A stretch of DNA of 51,235 nucleotides, taken from NCBI GenBank assembly GCA_014084085.1, contig NPFB01000014.1:55725-106959 (forward strand). Reading direction: 5' to 3'. The position numbers were made by a program, and so were the translations under genes. Source of the DNA: Hondaea fermentalgiana. Lineage: Eukaryota; Sar; Bigyra; Thraustochytrida; Thraustochytriidae. Shown one piece after another: positions 1-9,613 of this stretch. Positions within the stretch are counted from its first letter, which is position 1. The number at the start of each line of letters is the position of its first letter. The notes beneath the pieces were generated by a model, which had not been told where the DNA came from, searched no databases, and was given only the letters and a program-made list of their open reading frames with translations.

Positions 1-60
1 AGGCGGCGGTCGGCGGCCAGAGATAGCGGAGGTTAGGGCGCGCGGCGCGAAAGGGAAAAA

Positions 61-90
61 AGCAGAGCAGAGCAGAGCAGAGCAGAGCAG
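61..90. repeat. (AGCAG)6 microsatellite in the ISWI leader
   Basis: Six perfect copies of a 5-bp unit lie 48 bp before the ISWI start codon, probably in its 5' untranslated region. Confidence 0.8.
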
Positions 91-137
91 CGCGCCAGGC
101 AGGCAGCGGCGGCGACGACGACGCGAGGGAGGGCGCC

Positions 138-3100
138 ATGAGCGAGGAGCAGAAGGACGCCGCGGCGGCGCAGGAGGAGAAGACGGAGAACGCGCCCATG
201 GAGGTCGAGAAGAACGCCGAAAGCAGCGCCGCGGAGGAGGCCAAGCCGCAGGAGGAAGAGAAGAAGGCCGACGTTGACGCGGCTGCGGCTGCTCCTGCTG
301 CGGCTGCTCCTGCTGCCAGCGCAGGCGCCGAGGAGGCCAAGAAAGAGGAGGAATCCAAGAAGGAGGAAGAAGATAAGATGGACGTCGACGACAGCGCCAA
401 GGAAGAGAGCAAAGAAGGCGCAGAGGCTGCTGCTCCTGCTGCCAAAGAAGAAGACCAAAAGGCGCCGGCCATCGGCGGCGAACTCAAGGTGCAGGCCCCA
501 GAGCCCGACGCCGCCGCCGCTGCCGAGGGCGCCGAGGAAAGTGACATACCCGGATCACCCAAGCGAGGGACCGCCGAGGAAGCACAGCTCAAAGAAACCC
601 TCGCCAAAGAGGAGGAATTCTCTCGCAGCGAGGCTCGGCAGATGCACGACTCTGAGCTCAAGCGCATCCGCGAGGCCCAAAACGCACGGCTTGCCAAGTC
701 CGGAAAACGCAGCGCAGAGGCCAGACTCAAGTTTCTGCAGGAGCAGACGGACGTATTTGCGCGCTTCATGAACACGCCCGCGGCCGAAGTCCCCAAGAAA
801 AAGGTGAAAAAGGCGAAGAAGGCACCCACGGGCGGATCCCGCGGACGCAAGACCGAAGAGGAGGAAGATGAGGAGCTCATGGCGGATTCGCTCAAGGGCA
901 AGGTCCTCACCCGCCTGACCGTGCAGCCCAAGTGCATCGCCTTTGGTACGATGCGCCCGTACCAGATCGAGGGTCTGAACTGGATGATCAACCTCTACGA
1001 GCAAGGCATTAACGGCATCCTCGCCGATGAGATGGGTCTGGGTAAGACCCTGCAGACCATTTCGCTGCTCGGATACCTCAAGAATGACCGCAACGTTAGT
1101 GGACCGCACATCATTATCGTGCCAAAGTCGGTCTTGGGCAACTGGCAGCGCGAGCTGGCGCGCTGGTGCCCGTCTCTGCGCGTCATCAAGGTTCACGGCA
1201 ACCAGGCAGAGCGTACCGAGCAGATTAAGACGACCATGATTGCTGGCACTTTTGATGTGTGTGTGACCACCTACGAAGTTGTCCGTATTGAGCGCACCTC
1301 CTTTCTCAAGTTCAAGTGGCGCTACCTCATCATGGACGAGGCGCACAGCATCAAGAATGAGCAGTCGCGCCTCTCGCAGGTCGTGCGCGAACTCGACACC
1401 GAGTTTCGCCTCCTCATTACGGGTACTCCGCTGCAGAACAACTTGCGCGAGCTTTGGGCCCTGCTCAACTTTTTGCTCCCCGAAGTTTTTGGCGATTCGG
1501 ACGTTTTTGAGGACTTCTTCAAGATCGAGAACATGGCTGAAGAGAGCGTCGTGTCCAAGCTTCACGCAATTCTTCGTCCTTTCATGATTCGGCGCCTCAA
1601 GTCGGATGTTGAGGACGCCCTCCCGCCCAAGCGCGAAATCAAGCTCTTCACCGGTATGACCGAGATGCAGACGTACTGGTACAAGAAGACGCTGAGCCGT
1701 GACGTGGCGGCGCTTAACCAGCTCGGTGGCCCGGAAAAGACGCGTCTGCTCAATATTCTCATGCAGCTGCGCAAGGTGTGCAACCACCCCTATCTGTTCC
1801 AGGGAGCCGAACCCGGTCCGCCATACTTTGATGGCCCGCATCTGTGGGAGAACTCGGGTAAAATGATCCTGCTCGACAAGCTGCTGTCCAAGCTCAAGGC
1901 GAATGGGGACCGTGTGCTCATCTTTTCGCAAATGACGCGTCTTCTTGACATCCTTGAGGATTACATGCGCTTCCGCGGCTACCAGTACTGCCGTATTGAC
2001 GGCCAGACCAAGGGTGAGGATCGTGACAAGTACATGGCCGAGTACAACGAGCCGGGATCGAGCAAGTTCGTCTTTTTGCTCTCGACACGCGCCGGTGGTC
2101 TGGGCATCAACTTGCAGACCGCCAACATTGTCGTGCTCTACGATTCGGATTGGAACCCGCAAATGGATCTTCAGGCACAGGATCGTGCGCACCGCATCGG
2201 CCAAAAGAAGGAGGTCACCGTCTTCCGCTTCGTGACGGAGGGCACCGTCGAAGAGAAGATTGTCGAGCGCGCCGAGAAAAAGCTCTACCTCGATGCCGTC
2301 GTGGTGCAGCAGGGTCGTCTGCAGCAGCAAAACAAGAACCTCGACAAGGACGAGCTTATGACCATGGTCAAGTTCGGTGCCGAGGCCATCTTCAAGACAA
2401 CGGGTGCCTCGGTCACGGACGAGGATATTGACCTCATTCTTGAAAAGGGTCGCCAGAAGACAGAGGAAACCAAGTCCAAGTACCAGACGGACGCGCAGCA
2501 CAACTTGCTCAACTTTCGTCTCGACGATGGCGCCGGCACAGACACGTTCATGTTCGACGGCGAGAACTACCGCGGCAAAAAGGTCGGAAACTTTATTGCG
2601 CTGCCCCAGCGTGCGCGCAAGAAGAACTACGACGTCAACGAGTACTACCGCGACGCTCTCAACACGTCAAACGAGACAAGTAAAAAGAAAGAGGCGCGTC
2701 TGCCCAAGGGCTTGACGATGCACGACTTTCAGTTCTTCCAAAAGGACAAGATTGAGGCCCTCGAAAAGAAGGAGCACGAGTACATCACGCAGCGCCGCGC
2801 CCAGATGCAACGCATCAAGGAGGCCAAGAACAACGAGCGTCGCACCTCTTCGTCCTCGGCCGCCCCCGAGGCGGAGGGCGACAAGAAACCGCTCTCGGAG
2901 CGCCTCGAGGAAGAGCTCGCCACCATGGAGCTCTCTGCCGAGGAGCAAGAGGAGAAGGAGAAGCTCATCTCCGAGGGCTTTGGCTCGTGGAACCGTCGCG
3001 ATTTTCGCGCCTACACCTCGGCCTGCGAGCGCCACGGCCGCGATGCACGCGATGACATTCTGGCCGACGTTGCAGAGGCAACGGGCAAGCCCAAGACGGA

Positions 3101-3770
3101 GATCCGCGACTACCACGACACCTTTTGGCGTCGTTACAAGGAGATCAGCGATCACGAGCGGATCATTGACCGCATCAAGAAGGGTGAGCAAAAGCTGGCG
3201 CGCCGCGCCGCCATCACGGAGGCTCTTGACAAAAAGGTCGCCCGCACCAAAAACCCATGGCAAGCGCTCACCATCAACTATGGCTCCAACAAGGGCAAGA
3301 CATTTAGCGAGGAGGAGGACCGATTTCTTGTCTGCATGTTGCAGCGTCTGGGATACGGCGCTTGGGACCAGCTCAAGCAGGAGATCCGCAAGGCCTGGAA
3401 CTTTCGCTTTGATTGGTTTTTCAAGTCGCGTACCGCTGCCGAGCTTCAGCGTCGCGCAGATACCCTCGTGCGTCTCATTGAGAAGGAGCTCGAGGAGGAG
3501 ACGAAAAAGTCCGAGGCTGGAAAGCGCACCAAGGCAAGCACCGCCAAGAAGGAATCTAAGGCGAAGGACAAGGGTTCCAAGGGCGCTAGTGCCGCAAAGG
3601 ATGATGATGATGACGATGATGACGACAATGACGACGAAGACGATAACAACGCCAACGACGATGATGACGCCAAGAAGGACGGTGACGATGACGAGGCCAA
3701 GGATGAAGATGACGACGAAGAGGCCAAGGAAGTCGCCGAGCCCAAGAAGAAGAAGCAGCGCAAGAAGTAA
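138..3770 (+). CDS. ISWI (SMARCA5-like): ISWI-family SNF2 chromatin-remodelling ATPase
   Basis: This 1210-residue protein is a nuclear ATP-dependent nucleosome-sliding motor of the ISWI class. An acidic, Ala/Glu/Lys-rich disordered N-terminus covers about residues 1-135. The SNF2 ATPase follows, with Walker A DEMGLGKT near 297-304 and DEAH at about 400-403. The second helicase lobe includes VLIFSQMTRLLDILEDYM near 593 and STRAGGLGINLQ near 650, then the DRAHRIGQ motif VI. The C-terminal half carries the ISWI-specific HAND (about 819-900, with HDFQFF), SANT (about 945-1000) and SLIDE (about 1045-1110) modules, which separate it from CHD, INO80 and SWI2 types. It ends in an Asp-rich tract (about 1155-1195) and a basic PKKKKQRKK nuclear-localisation-like tail. 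It is longer than animal ISWI (about 1030-1050 residues) because of the acidic ends. The ATG at 138 follows a short leader with an AGCAG repeat. No intron is needed. Confidence 0.97.
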   Translation: MSEEQKDAAAAQEEKTENAPMEVEKNAESSAAEEAKPQEEEKKADVDAAAAAPAAAAPAASAGAEEAKKEEESKKEEEDKMDVDDSAKEESKEGAEAAAPAAKEEDQKAPAIGGELKVQAPEPDAAAAAEGAEESDIPGSPKRGTAEEAQLKETLAKEEEFSRSEARQMHDSELKRIREAQNARLAKSGKRSAEARLKFLQEQTDVFARFMNTPAAEVPKKKVKKAKKAPTGGSRGRKTEEEEDEELMADSLKGKVLTRLTVQPKCIAFGTMRPYQIEGLNWMINLYEQGINGILADEMGLGKTLQTISLLGYLKNDRNVSGPHIIIVPKSVLGNWQRELARWCPSLRVIKVHGNQAERTEQIKTTMIAGTFDVCVTTYEVVRIERTSFLKFKWRYLIMDEAHSIKNEQSRLSQVVRELDTEFRLLITGTPLQNNLRELWALLNFLLPEVFGDSDVFEDFFKIENMAEESVVSKLHAILRPFMIRRLKSDVEDALPPKREIKLFTGMTEMQTYWYKKTLSRDVAALNQLGGPEKTRLLNILMQLRKVCNHPYLFQGAEPGPPYFDGPHLWENSGKMILLDKLLSKLKANGDRVLIFSQMTRLLDILEDYMRFRGYQYCRIDGQTKGEDRDKYMAEYNEPGSSKFVFLLSTRAGGLGINLQTANIVVLYDSDWNPQMDLQAQDRAHRIGQKKEVTVFRFVTEGTVEEKIVERAEKKLYLDAVVVQQGRLQQQNKNLDKDELMTMVKFGAEAIFKTTGASVTDEDIDLILEKGRQKTEETKSKYQTDAQHNLLNFRLDDGAGTDTFMFDGENYRGKKVGNFIALPQRARKKNYDVNEYYRDALNTSNETSKKKEARLPKGLTMHDFQFFQKDKIEALEKKEHEYITQRRAQMQRIKEAKNNERRTSSSSAAPEAEGDKKPLSERLEEELATMELSAEEQEEKEKLISEGFGSWNRRDFRAYTSACERHGRDARDDILADVAEATGKPKTEIRDYHDTFWRRYKEISDHERIIDRIKKGEQKLARRAAITEALDKKVARTKNPWQALTINYGSNKGKTFSEEEDRFLVCMLQRLGYGAWDQLKQEIRKAWNFRFDWFFKSRTAAELQRRADTLVRLIEKELEEETKKSEAGKRTKASTAKKESKAKDKGSKGASAAKDDDDDDDDDNDDEDDNNANDDDDAKKDGDDDEAKDEDDDEEAKEVAEPKKKKQRKK

Positions 3771-4247
3771 ACAGCAACATTTACAGACGAGGCGTTGGGG
3801 TCCTCGTTGATGCTTTGGAACAAAACGAAACAAAAAAAATCATAATACTTACATACTTCCTATACCACCACCATCCTCTTGCTTGCGTGTCGTGAAGGGA
3901 GAGAAAAAGTTGTGCTCGGACTCCTCCCTCATTCGTGCGCTTGTGTTCCGATTTTCCGTCCATGCTGCTGGCTGTTGATGCAGATGCTTTCATACACACC
4001 ATTTTTCGACTCGACTCATGATGGGTTGGGCCAGACAGAGGTGGGTAAAAATTTATCGGAACGGCCAGCGCACAAGACCACAAGACCAGGCTGCTTGCTT
4101 GTCGCTCACGCGCAGCCGACGGCGAGCGAGAGTACCTCCTGCCTGGCAGGCTCCGTCCTCCTCTGGCGACTGGCAGGTGGGCCAAGGCAGAAGGCCCGGC
4201 AGCAACGGCAGCGGCAACAGCAGCAGCTGCTGCCTCGAGGACCCCGC
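3771..4247. other. intergenic, ISWI 3' end to membrane-protein start
   Basis: This stretch separates two genes on the same strand. It holds an A-rich run just after the ISWI stop (about 3822-3850), likely the 3' untranslated and polyadenylation area. The frame of the next gene stays open back to 3879, but its first codon there is TTG. In-frame ATGs occur at 3978 and 3984, giving an unattractive basic and Gln-rich extension. I see no other gene. Confidence 0.5.
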
Positions 4248-5615
4248 ATGAGCGGAAACGTCGAACTGCAGCCCCTCGGGAGCGGCGGGGCGGGCAGCAG
4301 CAGCAACAACAACAACTCGGGCGGCCTTGCCAACTTTAGTGGCGGGACGAGCCTGCGCAAAAGGTTTAGCAAGTCCGGAGACGGCCCGAACGGCGCTTCT
4401 CGTGTCGAGAATCTCCGACGCCTCGGCGCGTCGAGCAGCGGCAATAGCAGCTCCGTCTACGGGGGTACAGTGCCTCTGGGCGGAGGAGGTAGCAGCCAAA
4501 ACAACGCAGGCCAAAATGGCGCCGCAACAGCAGGGCCAGGAGCCTTTGGAAGCTCTCGACTCGTGTCTCCCCTGGGAAGACAAGCCATGGAGTCCGCGTT
4601 CGTATTACGTAATGATGGCTTGCAGCAACTTCCACTGCTCGAAAGCTCGCTCAAAAATCAGCAAAATGCTTCCATAGACGTCCGCGCCAAGCTTGAAGAG
4701 TATCAGGATGCAGTGGAAATTTTACGCGGACGCAGCGGGGGCTCTGCTTCAACGCGAAGGACCTCATGGGCCTTCATGTCTTTGATCATGGTCATTCTGC
4801 CAGTCTTGGTCATTGTCGTCATTTATCTGTTCACTCGAGACAATACCTCCGAAACATCAGTCTCCGTACGAGAAATCTGTAACACGGAGGATTTAGAAGT
4901 TTGTCTGGAGGGTCTCGTCGCCCAGCTCCGCGACGACTCGACTGCGGCGCTCCGATCACCCATCCACTATCTCTTTACTTTTGGTGCAATCGCCATCACA
5001 TTTTTGCTGTATGGCTGCCTGTACAAACGGCGTCGACTCGTGCGTCAGCGACTTTTGGCCAGCCTCCCGAATAACTCGATTGATCTATGGACAGGTCATC
5101 GCAAGGGAAGCCGACGGCCCTATCAAACGACGCCCTTCAACTCGGAAATGTACATTTGTATTTTTGAATGTCTGCAGCGAGCAGTGCTGGCGCGCAACAT
5201 TCAGCTCATTGTTGCAGAGAACGAGGTCATGCAGGGCAATACGCCCAGTCAGGACCTGAACTGGGGCTACGTCGACAGCGCGGGTGTTGGGCGCAAGGGC
5301 ATGGGCAAGCTTTCGCGAGTGAACTTTAAGAGATACACGGCCAAGTCTTATGAGTTCGTCAGCGAGCTTGCGGCCCGCGAGAACCCTGCCTACCAGATTC
5401 ACTCATGGGAAACTGTTCGCGATTACATGGGTCGCTTGAAAACGCTCTGCAAACCTCCCGACTGCAGCGCCGCCATCAGCGAGCGTCGTTGCGACGAATT
5501 TGTCGCGCTCTATGAGGAGGCGCGCTTCAGTCCCGCCACTTTTGATACGGCAAAGTGGGATCTCGTTCGTCAGAACTTGCATTACTTTCACCAATACTTT
5601 GCGCCACAACAATGA
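4248..5615 (+). CDS. two-pass membrane protein, C-terminal region reminiscent of Dlt1/NICE-3
   Basis: From the ATG at 4248 (MSGNVELQPLGSGG) the product has 455 residues. The first 170 are Ser/Gly/Asn-rich and probably disordered. TM1 lies at about 174-195 (WAFMSLIMVILPVLVIVVIY) and TM2 at about 241-260. A charged, conserved-looking C-terminal domain of about 195 residues contains WETVRDYMGRLKTLC and LYEEARFSP near 421. The arrangement of membrane segments followed by a domain with this ending recalls fungal Dlt1 (defect at low temperature) and animal NICE-3/C1orf43. That comparison is from memory of the families and is weak. Function is unknown. The start was chosen because the upstream extension is low-complexity; ATGs at 3978 and 3984 remain possible. 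Confidence 0.75.
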   Translation: MSGNVELQPLGSGGAGSSSNNNNSGGLANFSGGTSLRKRFSKSGDGPNGASRVENLRRLGASSSGNSSSVYGGTVPLGGGGSSQNNAGQNGAATAGPGAFGSSRLVSPLGRQAMESAFVLRNDGLQQLPLLESSLKNQQNASIDVRAKLEEYQDAVEILRGRSGGSASTRRTSWAFMSLIMVILPVLVIVVIYLFTRDNTSETSVSVREICNTEDLEVCLEGLVAQLRDDSTAALRSPIHYLFTFGAIAITFLLYGCLYKRRRLVRQRLLASLPNNSIDLWTGHRKGSRRPYQTTPFNSEMYICIFECLQRAVLARNIQLIVAENEVMQGNTPSQDLNWGYVDSAGVGRKGMGKLSRVNFKRYTAKSYEFVSELAARENPAYQIHSWETVRDYMGRLKTLCKPPDCSAAISERRCDEFVALYEEARFSPATFDTAKWDLVRQNLHYFHQYFAPQQ

Positions 5616-6372
5616 GTCACGGCACGATTCAGTCCTCCCCAAAACAGAGCCAAGACAGAAAGGGAGAGGTTTCTGTGCAGTGAAGGGCCGAATCAGTGCA
5701 ATCGCACCGTCTTTTGCTGAAGTCGTTGCTACGGTCAAGTCAAGTCAAGTCAAAATCGTCGTTCACTGCAAGAGCCCGCGTTTCAAGTCCTTTCCGCGAC
5801 GTATGGCCTGTCACACGTATTAGAGGACCGTCCGCGCGGGACCGAACCCTACCATGTTACGCGACGTGATAGCCAGCCGGCACCTGTTTTCTTTCTTTCT
5901 TTTCCCCTTTGGGATGTGGGGGATGCCGCTCGCGACAATTTATCCGTTCACCGCAACCCCAATTTCATTAGGGCCTGGCTAGACGAAACCCTAGGGTTTA
6001 CGTTAGGGATGGGTGCGACTGCAGATCTCGAGCCGCCTCGTATCTCTGACTCTGTCTCTGCATCTATCGACAGGCTGCGATTGAGATATGCGAGGCGCGC
6101 GAACGCGTACTGCACGAGACCTTGACGATCTGGCTGCCCTCGAGGTCCAAGGCGACTTTGCAGCCTGAGAAGCTGCTCGTGCGACAAACGACGACGAGCG
6201 AGAGCAAAGAGCTTGCGAAAGGGAGTTAGGCAGCGCGGCAGCTCGTGTGCTCGCGCGCTGACAAGAGAAGCGAAGAAAGCTTCTGACTCGTGAGGGTGCA
6301 GGCGCGTGCGAGATTGGCCGCGAACGTGTGACCGTCGTTGTCGCCGTCGCCGTCGCCGCCGCCGCCGGAGAC
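5616..6372. other. intergenic region before the EF-hand gene, with telo-box-like motifs
   Basis: No convincing coding sequence is present; the short frames on both strands lack codon bias. It contains a (TCAAG)4 tract at about 5733-5753 and a cluster of TTAGGG/CCCTAA motifs at 5968-6008. The downstream frame is open from 6328, but that codon is GTG, so 6328-6372 is treated as leader. Confidence 0.5.
5968..6008. promoter_or_regulatory. cluster of telo-box-like TTAGGG / AAACCCTA motifs
   Basis: TTAGGG occurs at 5968-5973 and 6003-6008. A perfect 14-bp palindrome AAACCCTAGGGTTT lies between them at 5986-5999, about 375 bp upstream of the EF-hand start. In plants, AAACCCTA telo-boxes act as promoter elements. 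Whether this organism uses them is unknown, so this is a sequence observation with a tentative label. Confidence 0.35.
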
Positions 6373-8829
6373 ATGGAGGCTCGCGGCTTGCAATCGGCAC
6401 GAGGTGCGTCGGCCAAGAGCAACGATGCAAGATGTCTTTCGCGCGGGGACCGCGCGAGCAGCAGCAAGATTGATGTCTTTGAGATGGAACAAATGGCGGG
6501 CGAGCTGGACGGACGACTGGAGAAAACCGAGTCCAGAAGCGATCTGATGGAGGCAATGCAAGTGCGGCAAGCCATGCTGGAGCGCCAAGACTCGCAAGGC
6601 AAAATCAAGGAAGAAGGCAGTCTTCCTGATCACGTATTAAGCGCCGCGTCTCAATGCTCGGAATTCTTCAAGGCCCCGGCCGTGGACCTCTTGGAGAGCC
6701 TTCGCGCCAAGTACGATCCAACTGGCAAGGGTGCCAAGCTGCAGCCGCAGCTGCACTCTGACCAAGCTCTTTTGCAGCGCGAGTCACTAAAATTCGACCC
6801 ACTCATTTTGAAAACCCTTGAGAAACTCTGGCAAGTCATTGACACCAACAGAAACGGCGTCCTAGACCAAGACGAGTACCACGAATTTCACAGCAAGTTG
6901 GCGCTGGTGCTGGTTCCCACGGCGAGCATTCGCCAAAGCCAGATTTTCTTTGAGCAGGACTGGAACCGGGACACGGACGGGGGTCGGCTGCGTGTAACCA
7001 AGAAGGTTTTCGGAGAGTCCATGTTTGAGCTCGCCGACCGCTGGACAGACAGCATCTCGGCCGTTGATTACATTCGCTTTTTGCACGGAACCTTTCAGGC
7101 GCTCTCCGAGCTTGACCCCACGGGCCGCAGGGTGTACCGCAGCGATGCGTCTATTCGGGAGCACATGCGAACACTCGCGCCTTTGTCGAGTCTTCATGCC
7201 AAGACGCTGTCGGCCGCGCGCGATAAAGCCGCCGCCTTTGAGCGTGCTCGTGCACGCGCGCTTCGGGAGGGCCGCGAGCTCACTTGGGAGGATTTTGAAG
7301 CCCTTTACGTCGCCCACAAGGACAAATACGCCAATCCCAAGCAAGGGGGCCCGGCAGGCGCTCAACTCTATGCCAAACGCGCTCTTGCGCGGTCCAGCAC
7401 GGGCCTCGCAGAGGAGCGCATCCGAAAAGCGCTTGAAAGTGCTGCCAGGCGCGGGTCGGCACGAACGGATTCGCGTCAAAGTCTTCGCAGATCTGCATCG
7501 ACTTCGGGCAGCTTCAAGGGGACCCGGACCCGACAAGGTAGCCAGGTCGCGGCGGGCGGCGGCAACGACGACGATGAGGACGAGAAGCGGCGCCGGGCTT
7601 CTCGGGCCTTGGAGGGCAATCGTTTCTATCCACCGCCCGCCTCGTGGTGGGCGCGGCACGCTCGGCGCAAGCACAGTGCAGATGCTGCCGCGCGTGCGTC
7701 TGCACTTAATGGTAATACACGACTTGCATTTTCGCCCGAGGGCCAGGACTTTGTTGGGATTCTGCTCTTTGATGCGCGAGATCCGCGACGACTTTACCAT
7801 CTCATAATTTCGACACAGCGAATGAGCGTGGAAGACAGTGCTGTGCTGGAGATTCGGCACGCATTGCGTCGCGCGGAGCTGGACGGCCATGAGCGCCTTT
7901 TGGTAAGCTCACCATGCGAAGACCGGCTCTGCGCCGAAGCAAGAAGCGCCGGCTTTTCGCATGCCGTAAGCCAGGCAGACTGGGTCAACTTTTGTACGCG
8001 TGTGGACGAGCTCACCACCGGATCTACCAAGCTTTGGATGGACCGCTTTGAGTTCGCTGGCTTTGCAAGCGCATACAACAAGCAGGCAGGCGGAGTGTGC
8101 TGCAATTTTCTCTTTGACGCCGAAGAGATGTCTGCAAAGCTAAATTATGTCACGGCGCGTCCGCAACTTGGACTTGGGTGCCCCTATCTGCAGGCACAGG
8201 TGGCGAAATTTGTGGCGCACAAGCTCCGCGTCGAATTTGGGAATGGCGCGCCTGCGCCAACTGCCAACACGTCAGGGTGCCCATCGATGCTGCGATCCAC
8301 GAGCTCGCGTCTCTTGCTCGAGACTCTTGATAAGGGCTATGTTCCCGATGGAGATGATCAACGTCTGCAGTCGCAAGTACGTCAGCGTTCCGCCCAAGGT
8401 GGCCTGGGCGGGCCAAGTATTGTTGCGGCGTCCCAGTCTGAGGTGGACACGTTGAGTTCTTCATCGCCGGGACCGCGCACCTTGCAGCGCACGGAGTCTT
8501 CCCTGGACGGCTTTTCCGCGACATCGGAGGTCCAGCAGGAGGCCGCACGTTTCGGTCTGCACAAGAGGCACACGTTGGGATCTCTCAACGAGAAGGAGCG
8601 CAAGGTTAGGCAAGAGGTGCTCTCGCAACGACAGCGACATCGCATTGCTGCCGTTGAGCATCGTTATCGCCGCAAGAACGAAGTTCCAAGTCTGCAGACA
8701 TTTCTCGAAAGCCAGTACGGCGTTCGCTATCCAGGTATCGTCAGGTCCTCGTCCAAGCTACCGCCGCGGAACTCGCTGCCGGCGTTACCTCCGCGCAACG
8801 TGCGTAGCTCTGTAAAACCTTCTTCCTAG
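6373..8829 (+). CDS. EF-hand protein of unknown function
   Basis: The first in-frame ATG is at 6373 (MEARGLQSARG), giving 818 residues; the open frame upstream begins with GTG. A canonical EF-hand loop, DTNRNGVLDQDE, lies at about 157-168 with calcium-ligand residues at positions 1, 3, 5, 9 and 12 and Gly at 6. A second, degenerate EF-like segment (DWNRDTDGGRLR) follows about 40 residues later, so a pair is likely. A basic and Ser-rich linker comes next. A folded region at about 455-630 contains FVGILLFD and AEARSAGFSHA. The last 180 residues are low-complexity and basic. The central region faintly suggests an acetyltransferase-like fold, which I do not assert. A calcium-responsive cytosolic role is inferred only from the EF-hand. 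Confidence 0.85.
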   Translation: MEARGLQSARGASAKSNDARCLSRGDRASSSKIDVFEMEQMAGELDGRLEKTESRSDLMEAMQVRQAMLERQDSQGKIKEEGSLPDHVLSAASQCSEFFKAPAVDLLESLRAKYDPTGKGAKLQPQLHSDQALLQRESLKFDPLILKTLEKLWQVIDTNRNGVLDQDEYHEFHSKLALVLVPTASIRQSQIFFEQDWNRDTDGGRLRVTKKVFGESMFELADRWTDSISAVDYIRFLHGTFQALSELDPTGRRVYRSDASIREHMRTLAPLSSLHAKTLSAARDKAAAFERARARALREGRELTWEDFEALYVAHKDKYANPKQGGPAGAQLYAKRALARSSTGLAEERIRKALESAARRGSARTDSRQSLRRSASTSGSFKGTRTRQGSQVAAGGGNDDDEDEKRRRASRALEGNRFYPPPASWWARHARRKHSADAAARASALNGNTRLAFSPEGQDFVGILLFDARDPRRLYHLIISTQRMSVEDSAVLEIRHALRRAELDGHERLLVSSPCEDRLCAEARSAGFSHAVSQADWVNFCTRVDELTTGSTKLWMDRFEFAGFASAYNKQAGGVCCNFLFDAEEMSAKLNYVTARPQLGLGCPYLQAQVAKFVAHKLRVEFGNGAPAPTANTSGCPSMLRSTSSRLLLETLDKGYVPDGDDQRLQSQVRQRSAQGGLGGPSIVAASQSEVDTLSSSSPGPRTLQRTESSLDGFSATSEVQQEAARFGLHKRHTLGSLNEKERKVRQEVLSQRQRHRIAAVEHRYRRKNEVPSLQTFLESQYGVRYPGIVRSSSKLPPRNSLPALPPRNVRSSVKPSS

Positions 8830-9127
8830 GCACCATCATACCGACCAACCTTTGCTTCGTAGGACCTGTTATTAGTCATCTTGCCAGCCATGGATTGATG
8901 AGATTGATTGTAAACTCCTTTCGTAGAGAATGATCGTGCTCTATGGCGATCATCCCACGCGATGAGTTGAAGGGAGGTGTGCCAGTAATGTGGCAGACGA
9001 AAGCATTTGTATGAAAAGAAAAAGCAGGCCTTGAGGCAAAATCAAATCCAAACTTCGAAACCAAAACCCAAACAAGACGCGCACGCCGAAGACAAGCACA
9101 GTTCAAGACGGGGCAGCGAACGGCAAG

Positions 9128-9613
9128 ATGAGCGCGACGCCCGGCCTCACGCCTGGTCTCACACCCGGCTTCACGCCTGGCCTTACGCCCGGCCTCGGTG
9201 GCGGTTTCGGCGACCTTGGCGGAGATGGCGGCCTCGGTGGCGGTGGCGGCGACGGCGGCGGCGACGGCGGCGACGACGGACGCTTGAGCGGGAGCATCGC
9301 GCGCGAGGAGGGCGCCCCGCTGGAGACGGCGGAGATTAACGAGGCTTTTGACGTGCTGCCTCTGATCGGAGAGATCATCGCGCAGGTCATTGCTGCGAGC
9401 GGCGTGGGCGGTGACGACATGGCCGAGGCCGAGGCCCCTGACGAGGCTGGCGCGAAAATGGTCGAGCTGCGCGATAAACTTGCGCGAGCCGAGTCGATGC
9501 TGGACTCCATCCCAGGGGGCGAACTCAGCCGCAAAATGCAAAAGCGTAAGATGGAAGAGCTCGACAAGATCCTTTCAAAAAAGCGCTCCTTTCTTCAAAC
9601 GTTTTCGAGCTAA
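9128..9613 (+). CDS. MED9: Mediator subunit 9 (Med9)-like small protein
   Basis: This 161-residue protein has a low-complexity N-terminus: PGLT-type tetrapeptides coded by a 12-bp repeat, then a Gly/Asp tract to about residue 60. The C-terminal 90 residues are helical. FDVLPLIGEIIAQV (about 73-86) is followed, after a spacer, by a second heptad-rich helix pair, ARAESMLDSIPGG and then KMQKRKMEELDKILSKK. Med9 proteins share this layout: a 'LP-hydrophobic' first helix, an 'LPGI'-like turn and a terminal helix ending in a K-x-LL-like motif. Med9 belongs to the Mediator middle module and bridges activators and RNA polymerase II. The assignment rests on pattern, not on a search. Another short coiled-coil protein is the main alternative. 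Confidence 0.6.
   Translation: MSATPGLTPGLTPGFTPGLTPGLGGGFGDLGGDGGLGGGGGDGGGDGGDDGRLSGSIAREEGAPLETAEINEAFDVLPLIGEIIAQVIAASGVGGDDMAEAEAPDEAGAKMVELRDKLARAESMLDSIPGGELSRKMQKRKMEELDKILSKKRSFLQTFSS
9147..9200 (+). repeat. 12-bp coding minisatellite (PGLT/PGFT units)
   Basis: Tandem copies of a GGCCTCACGCCT-like unit encode successive PGLT, PGLT, PGFT and PGLT tetrapeptides at the N-terminus of the Med9-like protein. Confidence 0.7.

Noticed and set aside
555..2501. 648-codon minus-strand frame antisense to ISWI
   Set aside because: It is the shadow of a strongly conserved SNF2 gene; the protein has no domain and arises from GC-biased third positions.
2667..3833. 388-codon minus-strand frame over the ISWI C-terminus
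   Set aside because: Complement of the poly-Asp and Lys-rich coding region; it yields low-complexity Val/Ile runs.
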